Assembly: GCF_030646155.1 (NCBI RefSeq)
Contig: NZ_JAUTDN010000019.1
Span: 1-64,000, forward strand
DNA length: 64,000 bases
Origin: Conexibacter sp. CPCC 205762
Lineage (GTDB): Bacteria > Actinomycetota > Thermoleophilia > Solirubrobacterales > Solirubrobacteraceae
Reading direction: 5' to 3'
This document shows positions 50,070-60,100 of the stretch, one piece after another; position 1 is the first letter of the stretch; every line of letters begins with the position of its first letter. The notes under the pieces were generated by a model, which did no database searches, was not told the origin of the DNA, and saw only the letters and a program-made list of their open reading frames with translations. Made by a program: the position numbers and the translations under genes.

Positions 50070-50333
50070 TCAGCGGATCGCGGCGCGCACGCCCGGCGGC
50101 ACCGACTGATGCTCGGCGACGGCGGCTGCACGCTGCGAGCCGCGCACGAAGCGCGTGCGGGCGCGCGCGCTGCGCACCTCTGGGATCTCGTTCGCGAGCG
50201 AAGCGCGCGCCGTCAGGCGCAGGCTGCGATCGCAGTTGTCGGCTCGGCCGGCCGCGGCCGCGACGGCCACGACGAGCGCCGAGACGGCGATCCAGACAAG
50301 TCCGACGATCCCGATGAGCTGGAACAAAGCCAT
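50070..50333 (-). CDS. Small membrane protein of unknown function
   Basis: An 87-residue protein with one N-terminal helix (IGIVGLVWIAVSALVVAVAA) and a basic tail (SLRLTARASLANEIPEVRSA). ATG 50333 follows a purine-rich GGGGA; the frame is open further upstream to 50474, but that part overlaps non-coding-looking sequence. No family is recognised. The 225 bp between this gene and the DegV gene hold no gene. Confidence 0.5.
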   Translation of the reverse strand: MALFQLIGIVGLVWIAVSALVVAVAAAAGRADNCDRSLRLTARASLANEIPEVRSARARTRFVRGSQRAAAVAEHQSVPPGVRAAIR

Positions 50334-50558
50334 TCCCCGGTCTCCCTGTGTCTCCGGTTCTCCCGACAGACGTGCCATGGCACCCCTGCCGGGACGCCTG
50401 TACGGACTCCCACGATCATCACTCCCCGATTCAAACCTTTGAGAAACGCAGAGGTTCCGCATAGGTTTGCGCAAGGTCTGGTTCGCGCAGCCGGAAGCTG
50501 GTGCAATCGCTCGGACAGCGGCGTTTCGACGCGCCGGAGGCGGGTAACCGCTGCGGCT

Positions 50559-51416
50559 TCAAGAGAGGTGGCGCAGCGGCAGTCCGCCGGCGCCCAGCAG
50601 ACCGGGTCCGACGTGCGTCCCGATCACCGGGCCGACCTCGGAGACGAAGACCGGGTCGGTGCCGAATATCTCGCGCCCGCGCTCGACCATCCGCGCGCAC
50701 GCCTCGGGTGCCTGGATGTGCTGGATCACCCAGCCGTCGGCGCCCTCGTCCTTGCGCGAGCGCAGGTAGTCGACCAGCCGCTCGAAGGCGCGGCCGGAGG
50801 TGCGCACCCGCTCGACCGGCGTGATCTCCGCCTCCAGCGTCAGGATCGGCTTGATCTTCAGCGCCGAGCCGAGCCACGCCTGCGCCGTGCCGATGCGGCC
50901 GCCGCGGCGCAGGTACTCGAGCGTGTCGATCGCGAACCACATCTTCAGCGCCGCGCGGGCCTCGCGCGCGTGCGCGAGCACCTCGGCCGCGCCGATCCCG
51001 CGCGCCGCCGCGGCATGCGCGGCGAGCACGACGAGCCCCTCGCCGCCGCAGGCGCTGACGGAGTCGAGCACGTGCACGCGCTCGGCCCGCTCACCGAGCG
51101 TCTCGCGCGCCTGCTGGGCGGCGCCGACCGTCCCGGAGATCCCGCCCGCGAGGTGGATCGAGACGATCTCGCGGCCCGCGTCGAGCAGCGGCTCCCAGAC
51201 GGCGAGGAAGTCGCCGATCGACGGCTGCGAGGTCGTCGGCAGGGAGGGGGCGCCGGCGAGGTGGCGGTAGTAGCCGTCGAAGTCGGGCAGCTGCGACTCG
51301 CGGTCCTCGCGCCCGTCCCAGTGGACGTAGAGGCTGACCTCGTGGATGCCACGCGCGGCGACCAGCTGTCGCGGCAGGTAATGACAGGTGTCGGTGACGA
51401 TCGCGACGGGCGCCAT
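50559..51416 (-). CDS. DegV family fatty-acid-binding protein
   Basis: A 285-residue DegV protein; family members bind a fatty acid in a cleft between two domains and, in Firmicutes, supply host fatty acids to fatty acid kinase. Family elements: VAIVTDTCHYLPRQLV at the N-terminus, PTTSQPSIGDFLAVW, SIHLAGGISGTVGAAQQ (carboxylate-binding region) and LEYLRRGGRIGTAQAWLGSALKIKPIL. ATG 51416 is used. No FakA gene is in the window. It stands alone and is divergent from the thioredoxin-fold gene. Confidence 0.93.
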   Translation of the reverse strand: MAPVAIVTDTCHYLPRQLVAARGIHEVSLYVHWDGREDRESQLPDFDGYYRHLAGAPSLPTTSQPSIGDFLAVWEPLLDAGREIVSIHLAGGISGTVGAAQQARETLGERAERVHVLDSVSACGGEGLVVLAAHAAAARGIGAAEVLAHAREARAALKMWFAIDTLEYLRRGGRIGTAQAWLGSALKIKPILTLEAEITPVERVRTSGRAFERLVDYLRSRKDEGADGWVIQHIQAPEACARMVERGREIFGTDPVFVSEVGPVIGTHVGPGLLGAGGLPLRHLS

Positions 51417-51474
51417 GGCGGCGCACCCTAGTCGATCGCAGCGCGGCAGCGTGCGGTTCGTCACAATTCCGCAC

Positions 51475-51756
51475 ATGAGCGCGCAGGGCAGGGCGACGCT
51501 GCACCGTTGCAGGACCCCGACCGACTGGCTCTGCCCGTGCGGTCGCGTCGCGCGGGCGCTGCGCCGCGCCGGCGTCGACCACGACGAGCTGCGGGTGCCG
51601 CAGCGGCGCGCCGCGCGCGCCGAGGTGAAGGCGCTCAGCGGCCAGACGCGCGTGCCGCTGCTGCTGATCGACGGCGAGGCGATCTGCGACTCGCGCCGGA
51701 TCGTCGAGCACCTGCGCTGGCGCGCCGCCGGCACATCCTCGCTTCAGGAACGGTGA
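51475..51756 (+). CDS. Glutaredoxin/GST N-terminal-domain-like protein with CPCG motif
   Basis: A 93-residue thioredoxin-fold protein. The active site reads WLCPCGRVARALRRAG (Cys near res 19 and 21), the cis-Pro loop is QTRVPLLLIDGEAICDSRRI, and IVEHLRWRA closes the domain, a GST_N_3/glutaredoxin pattern. CPC is not the usual CPxC, since the cysteines are one residue apart, so dithiol chemistry is uncertain. Its ATG 51475 follows the divergent DegV promoter. The next gene starts 14 bp downstream. Confidence 0.75.
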   Translation: MSAQGRATLHRCRTPTDWLCPCGRVARALRRAGVDHDELRVPQRRAARAEVKALSGQTRVPLLLIDGEAICDSRRIVEHLRWRAAGTSSLQER

Positions 51757-51770
51757 CTACAGTGCCGCGC

Positions 51771-53483
51771 ATGTTCGTCCGAGCACTCACCGTGACAGCC
51801 GTCGCGGCCGCCGTCGGCGCGCCTGCCGCCGCCGCCAGAGACCCGATCGTGCCGCTGTCCGACGTCCACCGCGGCATGACGTGCACCGCCCGCACGGTCG
51901 TGCAGGGGACGACGATCACCGACTTCGGCGTCGAGGTCCTCGACGTCGTCGACGACGTCGACGGCAGCGGGCCGAGAATCCTCGTGCGCGTCAGCGGCGA
52001 CGCGGTCGCCGGCAGCGGCATCGCCTCCGGCTTCTCCGGCTCGCCGGTCTACTGCGCCCGCCCCGACGGCTCGATCGGCAACGCCGGCGCCGTCTCGGCG
52101 ACGGTCGGCCAGTACGGCAACGACGTCGGCCTGGTGACGCCGATCGAGTCGATGCTGAAGCTGCCGCTGAAGCCGCCGTCAGGCGCGCGCACGCTGTCGA
52201 GGGCGGCCGCCGCGAGCGTCAGAGCGGTCGACTCGCCGCTGACGATCGGCGGCCTCTCGCCGGCGCTGGGGAAGCTCGTCGAGCGCTCCGCGCGCGCCGC
52301 CGGGCGGACGATCGTCGCCACACCGGCCGGGCCGCTGGGGACGTTCGCGCCGCAGCCGCTGGTGCCGGGCGCCTCGATGGGCGCCGCCTACGCGACCGGC
52401 GCGCTGGCGCTGAGCGCGATCGGCACCGTCACCTACCGCGACGGCGACACGATCTGGGGCTTCGGCCACCAGTTCGACGGCGTCGGCCGGCGCGCGCTGC
52501 CGCTCCAGGACGCCTACGTCTACACGGTCGTCGACAACCCGCTCGACACGAGCGAGTCGACCTCCTACAAGCTCGCCTCGCCCGGTCACACGCTCGGCGT
52601 GCTGTCCAACGACGCCGCCTCGGCGGTCGTCGGCGGCATCGGCGCCAGAGCGCCGACGACCCCGGTCACCGTCAACGTGCGCGACAAAGACCGCAAGACG
52701 AAGCTGACGCAGACGACGCTCGTCGCGGACGAGTCGGCCGTCGGCGACCCGCTCGGCCACGGACTGCTGCCGACGGTCGCGCCGATCTCGCTGATGCAGG
52801 CGATCACGAAGGCGTTCGAGGGCGCGCCCGCGCGCGAGACCGGCTCGCTCTGCCTGACCGTGCGCGTGCGCGGCGTCAAGAAGCCGCTGCGCTTCTGCGA
52901 CCGCTACGTCGTCAACGGCTCCGACACCAGCGGCGTGCCGGCGCTGGCGACCGCGATGGGCAACGACGTCACGAACGCGCTCGGCGCGATCGACGGCGCC
53001 CGCTACGCGGCCCTGCACGTCGACAGCGTGAGAGCCGACGTGACAATCGAGCGCGGCCTGCGGCTGGCGACGATCCGCTCGCTGAGCGGTCCGGCGACCG
53101 TCAAGCGCGGTCAGCGCGTGCGGCTGCGGATGCAGGTGCGCGAGGACCGCGGCCCCATGAAGACGATCCCGCTGACGCTGACGATCCCGCGCGACGCGAA
53201 GCTCGGCCAGCAGATGCTGACGCTGTCGGGCACGGCGCTGGACCAGGGCGGCAGCGACGGCGACACGATCACGATCGTGCTCGACGCCGGCGGGGGCGAG
53301 AGCGCGGGCAGCTCCGGCGGCGCGCAGACGTTCGCGCAGGTGAAGACCGGCTTCGGCTCCGCCCAGCGCTGGGACGGCGTCAAGGCGAAGCTCGGCAAGC
53401 TGCGCTGGAGAGCGACGCGGGATCCGCAGATGCGGATCGACGGGCGCGGCCAGCTGGCGCTGCGCGTCGTCAGAGGCGGCTGA
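51771..53483 (+). CDS. Secreted SpoIVB/S55-type peptidase domain protein
   Basis: A 570-residue exported protein. Signal peptide (res 1-22), then an S55-like core: VHRGMTCTARTVVQGTTITD (32-51), FGVEVLDVVDD and SGIASGFSGSPVYC with Ser89 in the SGSP motif of SpoIVB proteases, then VTPIESML. The partner His is probably in IWGFGHQFDGVGRRALPL (about res 227-244). The order Ser motif, TPIE, FGHxF matches a family of non-sporulation S55 proteins found in several phyla. Residues about 420-550 are a beta-rich C-terminal region. Substrate unknown. It is convergent with the Fe-S genes. Confidence 0.8.
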   Translation: MFVRALTVTAVAAAVGAPAAAARDPIVPLSDVHRGMTCTARTVVQGTTITDFGVEVLDVVDDVDGSGPRILVRVSGDAVAGSGIASGFSGSPVYCARPDGSIGNAGAVSATVGQYGNDVGLVTPIESMLKLPLKPPSGARTLSRAAAASVRAVDSPLTIGGLSPALGKLVERSARAAGRTIVATPAGPLGTFAPQPLVPGASMGAAYATGALALSAIGTVTYRDGDTIWGFGHQFDGVGRRALPLQDAYVYTVVDNPLDTSESTSYKLASPGHTLGVLSNDAASAVVGGIGARAPTTPVTVNVRDKDRKTKLTQTTLVADESAVGDPLGHGLLPTVAPISLMQAITKAFEGAPARETGSLCLTVRVRGVKKPLRFCDRYVVNGSDTSGVPALATAMGNDVTNALGAIDGARYAALHVDSVRADVTIERGLRLATIRSLSGPATVKRGQRVRLRMQVREDRGPMKTIPLTLTIPRDAKLGQQMLTLSGTALDQGGSDGDTITIVLDAGGGESAGSSGGAQTFAQVKTGFGSAQRWDGVKAKLGKLRWRATRDPQMRIDGRGQLALRVVRGG

Positions 53484-53500
53484 GCGGCGGGCGGCGGGCG

Positions 53501-53531
53501 GCGGCGCGGCGGACTCCCCGCCGCGCGCCGC
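53501..53531. terminator. GC-rich hairpin between convergent genes
   Basis: GCGGCGCGGCGG (53501-53512) pairs with CCGCCGCGCGCCGC (53518-53531, one 2-nt bulge) between the S55 and glutaredoxin stops. A GCGGGCG-type repeat run precedes it. Confidence 0.6.
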
Positions 53532-53545
53532 CACCGCGCGAAGGC

Positions 53546-53941
53546 TCAGCTGAGGCGGTTCTCGATCGACAGCGGCGCGGAGCCGCCGGCCTCGGCGGCC
53601 GGCTCCGGCTGCGCGGCCGGCTCGACGCCGAGCAGCTCGGCCAGCTCGCCGCTCTCGTACATCTCGGCGACGATGTCGGCGCCGCCGACCAGCTCGCCTC
53701 TGACGAACAGCTGCGGGATCGTCGGCCACTGCGACAGCGCCGACAGCTCCTGGCGGATGCGCGGGTCGGGCAGGATGTCGACGGCCGCGAACGGCGCGTC
53801 GAGCGACTGCAGCGCCGCCGCGGTGCGCGCCGAGAAGCCGCACATCGGCTGCTCCGGCGTGCCCTTCATGAACAGGATGACCGGGTTCTCGGCGATCGCC
53901 TCGCTGATCGCGTCCCGGAGCGGGTTGGTCTCTTCGCTCAC
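53546..53941 (-). CDS. grxD: Monothiol glutaredoxin (Grx4/GrxD type)
   Basis: A 131-residue monothiol glutaredoxin. The core motif is ILFMKGTPEQPMCGFSARTA with the CGFS active site (Cys34), WPTIPQLFVRGELVGGADIV is the glutathione-binding region, and a Pro/Ala-rich tail of about 25 residues is unusual. CGFS glutaredoxins bind a [2Fe-2S] cluster between two subunits or with BolA and hand it to targets such as ErpA/IscA. The BolA gene is directly upstream on the same strand (10-bp gap) and the ErpA-like gene is divergent next door, so the three form an iron-sulfur trafficking locus. Confidence 0.94.
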   Translation of the reverse strand: MSEETNPLRDAISEAIAENPVILFMKGTPEQPMCGFSARTAAALQSLDAPFAAVDILPDPRIRQELSALSQWPTIPQLFVRGELVGGADIVAEMYESGELAELLGVEPAAQPEPAAEAGGSAPLSIENRLS

Positions 53942-53951
53942 GATGAAGTCC

Positions 53952-54185
53952 TCACTTGGCGGCCGCGGCCACCTTCGTCTGCAGGGAGAGGGCGTGGATC
54001 GAGCCGCCCAGTTCGCCGGCGAACACGTCCATGACGAGCCGGTGCTGCGCGATCCGGCTCAGCCCTTCGAACTGCGGGGCGGCGACGACGGCGGCGAAAT
54101 GCTGCCCGTCGTCGCCCGAGACCTGCGCGGACGCGCCCGGCAGTGCGGCCTCGATCCGCTGCTTCAGCTCTTCGCTCGTCGCCAT
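53952..54185 (-). CDS. BolA family protein
   Basis: A 77-residue BolA protein with the class II KH-like fold. The conserved pattern is SEELKQRIEAALPGASAQVS, then HFAAVVAAPQFEGLSRIAQH and the invariant His in GGSIHALSLQTKV. BolA proteins partner with CGFS glutaredoxins in [2Fe-2S] handling. It is the first gene of a two-gene operon with that glutaredoxin. ATG 54185. Confidence 0.94.
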   Translation of the reverse strand: MATSEELKQRIEAALPGASAQVSGDDGQHFAAVVAAPQFEGLSRIAQHRLVMDVFAGELGGSIHALSLQTKVAAAAK

Positions 54186-54270
54186 GAGCCCTAGAGTAGC
54201 GATGCTCGCCGCCGCCCCGAGGGGTCGCTACACTGAATGAAGTGTTGGGTCCGAACGCGACGGAGACGCA

Positions 54271-54624
54271 ATGATCACGCTCACCGACAAAGGCGCAGAG
54301 AAGGTCCACGAGTTTCTCGACTCGCAGAGATCGGAGATCGACACGGCCGGCCTGCGCGTCGGCGTCCGTGGCGGCGGCTGCTCGGGCTTCCAGTACGCGC
54401 TCGCCTTCGACCAGCAGCGCGACGGCGACATCGTCTTCGAGGACAGAGGCATCCGCCTGCTCGTCGACAAGCCGAGCCTGCCGTACGTCCAGGGCTCGGT
54501 GATCGACTACGTCGACGAGCTGCAGGGCGCTGGCTTCAAGGTCGACAACCCGAACGTGATCGCGGCCTGCGGCTGCGGCTCCTCCTTCCGCGTGGCGGAA
54601 GAGGAAGAGGTCTCGGCCGTCTGA
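54271..54624 (+). CDS. erpA: Iron-sulfur cluster insertion protein, ErpA/IscA family
   Basis: A 117-residue A-type carrier that delivers Fe-S clusters to apoproteins. The three ligand cysteines are in RGGGCSGFQYALAF (about res 37) and ACGCGSSF (about 99 and 101). The family's QGSVIDYVDEL precedes the last pair. ATG 54271. It is divergent from bolA across 85 bp and the two promoters may be coordinately regulated. ErpA versus IscA or SufA cannot be decided from sequence alone; no suf genes are in view. Confidence 0.93.
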   Translation: MITLTDKGAEKVHEFLDSQRSEIDTAGLRVGVRGGGCSGFQYALAFDQQRDGDIVFEDRGIRLLVDKPSLPYVQGSVIDYVDELQGAGFKVDNPNVIAACGCGSSFRVAEEEEVSAV

Positions 54625-54707
54625 GCCCCGGGCCTCGTGTGAGAGGTCTGTAAAGGTTCGGCTACCCCCAGCCGATCCACCCGGGGAACGCGATAGCATC
54701 CCGCTCG

Positions 54708-57035
54708 ATGCGCATAGCCCTGGTCTCACCGTATTCGTGGACCTATCCGGGCGGCGTCACTCGGCACATCGAGGCCCTCGCCGAGTCTTTTCTGAGCGAT
54801 GGCCATGACGTGCGCGTGCTGGCGCCCTTCGATCCCGACGATCGCCGGACGCGGTTCCTGCACAGAGGCGCTGCCCCTCAGCAGCGGCCCATGCCGGATT
54901 ACCTGATCCCGCTTGGCGGCACGATCGGCTTCAACGCCAACGGCGCCGTCTCGAACCTGATGGCGACGCCGTCGGGCCTGATCAAGATGCGCACGGAGCT
55001 GCGCACCGGCGGCTATGACGTCGTCCACCTGCACGAGCCGGTCGCGCCGAGACTGTGCTGGGACGCCTGCGTCAGCGCCGACGCGCCGCTGGTCGGGACC
55101 TTCCACGCCTACTCGACCAACCGCTTCTCGAACAACGTCGCGAACGTGCTCGGGGCGCGGCGGATGCTCAACCACCTGCACGTGCGTGTCGCCGTCTCCG
55201 AGGCCGCCGCCTGGACGGCGCAGCGCTTCTTCGGCGGCCGCTACCGGATCATCCCCAACGGCGTCGCCGTGCCCGACCTGGGCGCGCCGAAGCAGCCGGG
55301 GGAGAAGCTGCGCGTCGCCTTCGTCGGCCAGGCGGTCGAGCGCAAGGGCCTGCCCGTGCTGCTGCGCGCCTTCGAGGCGCTGCGCGAGCACATCCCGGTC
55401 GAGCTGACGGTCGTCGGCGCCAACCGCGAGGAGGTCGAGCCGCTGCTGCTCGACGATCGCGACATCACGATCCTCGGCCGCGTCGACGACGACGAGAAGC
55501 GCCGCGTGCTGGAGCGCGCCGACGTGCTGTGCGCGCCGTCGCTCGGCGGCGAGAGCTTCGGGATGGTGCTGACGGAGGCGTTCGCCGCCGGCACGCCGGT
55601 CGTCGCCTCAGACATCGCCGGCTACAGAGACGTCGTGCGCGACGGGCTCGACGGCGTGCTCGTCCCGCGCGGCGATGCGACCGCGCTCGCCGAGACGCTG
55701 CGCGACCTCTGGCTCGACCCGGCCCGCCGCGCCGCGATGGGCGTCGCCGCCGCCGCGCACGCGCAGCGGTTCGCCTGGCCGCGCGTCTCGCAGGAGGTGC
55801 TGGGCGCCTACCAGGACGCGATCGAGACCCCTTCGCCGCGCACGACCGCCGAGCGGATCGGCGTGAAGCTCGGCACGGTCCCCGCGGACCTGCAGCCGAA
55901 GCTGAAGGCGAGACGGCTGCCGAGCATCGAGCCGCCGCCGGTCGCAGGCGCGCGCCGCCCGGCGCTGGCGCTGGCGCGCAAGGTCGTGATGGCGCTGATG
56001 GCGGTCGCCGTCGTCGTCGGCGCGGTGCTGGCGTTCCAGCGCATCGGCGTCGACAAGGTCGGCACCGCGCTGCTGGACTCGAGCCCGCCGTGGGTGCTCG
56101 CCGGCCTCGGCATCATGTGCGCCTCGATGGCGGTCCGCGCGGTCGCCTGGGAGGCGATCCTGAAGGCCGCGCTGCCGGATGCGCGCGTCCGCCTGCGCGA
56201 CGCGATGCAGGGCACCTTCATCGGCGTGCTGATGTCGGCGACGCTGCCGGCCCGCCTCGGCGAGCCCTCGCGCGCGCTGATCGTCGCGCGCCGCACCGGC
56301 CGCCCGCGCGAGCACTTTCCGATCGTGCTCGGCACGATCGTCTCGCAGACGCTCTTGAACATCCTCGCGCTGGTGCTGCTGGGGATCGCGACGCTGTCGT
56401 CGGTCGACGTCTTCAGCGGCCATCAGAACGCGCTCCTGGTCGCGACGATCGCGCCGCTGGTGCTGCTCGCGATCGTGCTGATCGCGCCGCCGCTGCTGAG
56501 CGCCGGCAAGCACTCCCGCTTCGCGAGACTGCGCGAGCTGACCGGCAGAGCGCGGCGCGCGCTCGGCCGCGTGCGCGACGGCCTCACCGTCTTCCGGCAG
56601 CCGAAGCTCGGTGCGGTCGCGCTGTTCGCGCAGCTCGGCGCCTGGGTGCTGCAGTGGCTCTCCTGCTACGTGCTGCTCGTCGCCTTCGGGCTCGACGACC
56701 AGGCCGGCCTCGGCGCCGCCGCCGCGGTCCTGTTCGCCGTCAACGTGACGGCCGTGCTTCCGGCGACGCCGTCGAACCTCGGCATCTTCCAGGCCGCCTG
56801 CATCTTCGTGCTGAGCAGCGGCTACGGCGTCTCGCACGCCGACGCGCTCGGCTACGGCATCGTGCTGCAGGCGGTCGAGGTCGCGACGGCGGTGCTGATG
56901 GGCATGCCCGCGCTGCTGAAGGAGGGCGTCTCGTGGAAGGACGTCCGCCTGCGCGCGATGCAGACCTCGCCGGTCAAGCTGCACCCGCATCCGCGCCAGC
57001 GCCACGGCACCGCCCAGGGCGGCGCGGAGGCCTAG
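54708..57035 (+). CDS. GT4 glycosyltransferase fused to a flippase-like (LPG synthase TM) membrane domain
   Basis: A 775-residue fusion. Residues 1-375 are a GT-B glycosyltransferase of the PimA/GT4 type: MRIALVSPYSWTYPGGVTRH, the sugar-nucleotide motif SLGGESFGMVLTEAFAAGTP and IAGYRDVV. A linker follows at about 375-425. Residues 425-745 are an integral membrane UPF0104 (lysylphosphatidylglycerol synthetase TM) domain with about eight helices, including TLPARLGEPSRALIVARRTG and LPATPSNLGIFQAACIFVLS. GT4 mannosyltransferases and such flippase-like proteins are usually separate. The fusion suggests coupled glycosylation and membrane handling of a glycolipid, which is inference. Confidence 0.9.
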   Translation: MRIALVSPYSWTYPGGVTRHIEALAESFLSDGHDVRVLAPFDPDDRRTRFLHRGAAPQQRPMPDYLIPLGGTIGFNANGAVSNLMATPSGLIKMRTELRTGGYDVVHLHEPVAPRLCWDACVSADAPLVGTFHAYSTNRFSNNVANVLGARRMLNHLHVRVAVSEAAAWTAQRFFGGRYRIIPNGVAVPDLGAPKQPGEKLRVAFVGQAVERKGLPVLLRAFEALREHIPVELTVVGANREEVEPLLLDDRDITILGRVDDDEKRRVLERADVLCAPSLGGESFGMVLTEAFAAGTPVVASDIAGYRDVVRDGLDGVLVPRGDATALAETLRDLWLDPARRAAMGVAAAAHAQRFAWPRVSQEVLGAYQDAIETPSPRTTAERIGVKLGTVPADLQPKLKARRLPSIEPPPVAGARRPALALARKVVMALMAVAVVVGAVLAFQRIGVDKVGTALLDSSPPWVLAGLGIMCASMAVRAVAWEAILKAALPDARVRLRDAMQGTFIGVLMSATLPARLGEPSRALIVARRTGRPREHFPIVLGTIVSQTLLNILALVLLGIATLSSVDVFSGHQNALLVATIAPLVLLAIVLIAPPLLSAGKHSRFARLRELTGRARRALGRVRDGLTVFRQPKLGAVALFAQLGAWVLQWLSCYVLLVAFGLDDQAGLGAAAAVLFAVNVTAVLPATPSNLGIFQAACIFVLSSGYGVSHADALGYGIVLQAVEVATAVLMGMPALLKEGVSWKDVRLRAMQTSPVKLHPHPRQRHGTAQGGAEA

Positions 57036-57041
57036 AACGAG

Positions 57042-57076
57042 CGACGGCCGCCCCGCGCGCAGCGGGACGGCCGTCG
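57042..57076. terminator. Bidirectional hairpin between the GT4 fusion and metH
   Basis: CGACGGCCG (57042-57050) pairs with CGGCCGTCG (57068-57076), with an inner CCCGC/GCGGG stem, between the two convergent stops. Confidence 0.8.
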
Positions 57077-57101
57077 GAAGCTGCGGTGGCGGGCCGGCGG
57101 C

Positions 57102-60100
57102 TCAGCCGGCCGGCGTCGCGTCGGGCGTGACCTCGGCCTCGATCGAGCCCTCGCGCGGATCGCCGTCGAGCGCGCCGACGTCGAGCAGGCTCGGGTCCTT
57201 GTCGCTGCCGGCGATGATCTCGTCAGGCGCCTTGTCCTTCGGCAGGAAGCCGCTTCTCATGCCGAAGTAGACGGCCTGCGGGTGGTGCGCGACGATCGCG
57301 ACCGTCGACTGCTCCGGCTCGACGGCGAAGCCGCCCGAGAGGCGCATGCCGATCGACTCGGCGTCGAGCAGGTCGAACACCTTGACGTGCTCGGACTGGT
57401 CCGGGCAGGCGGGGTAGCCCCACGAGTAGCGGCGGCCCTGGTCGAGGTCGATGCCGAGCTCGCTGCGCGCTCTCGCATGGACCCACTCGGCCATCGCCTC
57501 GGCCGTCTGCACGCCGAGGCCGTGGACGAACAGCTGCTCGGCGAACTCGCCGTCGGCCTCGAGTCTCGCCATCAGCTCGGTGACCTCGTCGCCGGCGGTG
57601 ACGACCTGCAGCGCACAGACGTCCCGCTCGTCGCTGGAGAGCGGGCGGTAGAGGTCGGCGAGGCAGATGCGGTCGTGCTTGGGCTGACGCGGGAAGACGA
57701 GCCGGTGCAGCTCTCTGTCGTGGTCCTCGGGGTCGAAGACGATCAGCTCGTTGCCCTCGCTGTTGCAGGGGAAGAAGCCGAGCTTCGCGCGCGGGCGCAG
57801 ATAGGTCTGCTCTCTCCACATCCGCTCCAGCCGCGGGATGAAGTTGTCCCGCAGCAGCTCCGTCCAGGCGTCGCCCTTGACGCCGCGGCCGCCCCAGTGG
57901 AGCTTGAAGAGGACGTGCGTGTCGATGTGGTGCCAGACCTCGTCCAGCGGCACGTCGAGCTCGCGCACGCCCCACCACGGCGCCGTCGGCACCGGCAGGT
58001 CGGTGCGGGCGGCCGAACGGACCGAGTCGTCGGTGACGGGCGGCGCGTCGTCGACCACGACGACCTTCTCGCGCAGTCTCTTCGCTGCCGCCTGCGTCAG
58101 CGAGACCAGCTCGGCGCGCTTCTCGGCGTCGACGATCTGGTCCATCTTCGCGAGCCCCTCGAAGGCGTCCTTGCAGAAGAAGACGCCCGGCGCGTAGACC
58201 TCGTCGGAGGCTCTGCCGTGCGGGTAGAGCGCGCGCAGGCCGAAGTCTCTGTTGATCGCGGCGCCGCCGATCAGGACCGGGTAGTCGAGCTTGCGCTCGT
58301 GCAGCTCCTGGACGGCCAGCGGCATCTGCTTCGAGGTCGAGACGAGCAGCGCGGAGAGGCCGATCGCGTCGGCTCTGTGCTCCTGCGCGGCGTCGAGGAT
58401 CGTCGAGACCGGGACCTGCTTGCCGAGGTCGACGACCGTGTAGCCGTTGTTCGTCAGGATCGTGTTGACGAGCGACTTGCCGATGTCGTGGACGTCGCCG
58501 AAGACGGTCGCGAGCACGACCGTGCCCTTCGTGTAGCCCTCGAGCCGGTCGAGGTAGTTCTCCAGCCGTGCGACGGCCTTCTTCATCACCTCGGCCGACT
58601 GCAGCACGAACGGCAGGATCAGCTCGCCGGCGCCGAACTTGTCGCCGACCTCCTTCATCGCCGGCAGCAGCACGTCGTTGAGCGTCGGGACGGCGCCGAT
58701 CTTGTCGACCGACTTGTCGATCCAGTCCTCGACGCCCTCCTTCTTGCGGCGCAGGACGTGGAAGTGAAGCGCCTCCTCGGGCTCCATCCCGGCGGTCGGG
58801 TCGGCGGTCTCGTCCTCGGCCGTCTCGCCCTTCTCCTCGAAGTGCTCGATGAACCGCTGGGTCGCGTCGTCGCGGCGGTTGAAGACGAGGTCGTCGGCGA
58901 GGTCGCGCTCGTTCTGCGGGATCTCCGAGTACGGCGTGACGTCCTTCGGGTGGACCATCGCGAGGTCGAGGCCGGCCTCGACGCAGTGATGCATGAAGAC
59001 CGAGTTGAGCACCTCGCGGGCCGCTCTGCCGAAGCCGAAGGAGACGTTCGAGACGCCGAGCGAGGTGAGCACGCCGGGCAGCTCGGCCTTGATCGCGCGG
59101 ATGCCCTCGATCGTCTCGACGGCCGAGTCCTTGAACTCGTCGGCGCCGGTCGCGAGCGTGAAGGTGAGCGCGTCGAAGATCAGCAGCTCGGCCGGCAGCC
59201 CGTGCTCCTCGACGATGTAGCCGTGCAGCCGCTTGGCGACGTCGAGCTTGCGCTGACGCGTCTTCGCCATCGACTCCTCGTCGATCGTGAGGGCGAGCAG
59301 CGCGGCACCGTGCTCGCGGCAGAGCGGCGTGACGAGGTCGAGCTTGTCGCGGCCGGCCTCGAGGTTGACGGAGTTGACGATCGCGCGGCCAGGGATCTGC
59401 TCCAGCGCGGCCTGCATCACGTCGGGCTCGGTCGAGTCGATCTGGATCGGCGCCGGCAGCGACAGCGAGATGCGCTTGACCAGCTCGCTCATCTGCTCGG
59501 CCTCATCCTGACGCTCGGTCAGCGCGACGCAGACGTCGAGCACGTGCGCGCCCAGCTCGACCTGGTTCTCGGCGATCGCCAGCAGGCCGTCGTAGTCGTC
59601 GGCGAGCAGCAGCTCCTTCGCCTTGCGCGAGCCCTGCGAGTTGACGCGCTCGCCGACGATCGTCGGGCGCGGCTCCTGGCCCAGCAGCGTCGCCGCGATC
59701 ATCGAGGAGACGTGCGCCGGGCGCGGGGCGGGGCGGGCGGCGGGGGCAGGCAGGTCGGCGACGGCGTCGGCGATCGCTCTGATGTGGGCCGGCGTCGTGC
59801 CGCAGCAGCCGCCGACGATGCTGATCCCGTAGCGCTCGACGAACTCGCGCAGCGACGCCGCCAGCGGCTCCGGCTTCTCGGGGAAGATCGTCTCGCCGTC
59901 GGGGCCCTGCAGCGGCAGGCCGGCGTTCGGGATGCAGTGGACCGGCACCGGCGAGTGCTCGCCGAGGAAGCGGATCGCGTCGCGCATGTCCTCGGGGCCG
60001 GTCGAGCAGTTGAGGCCGATCGCCTGCACGTCGAGCGCGGTCAGCGTCGTCAGGACCGCGTCGATGTCGGTGCCGAGCAGCATCTTGCCGCCGTTGGGCA

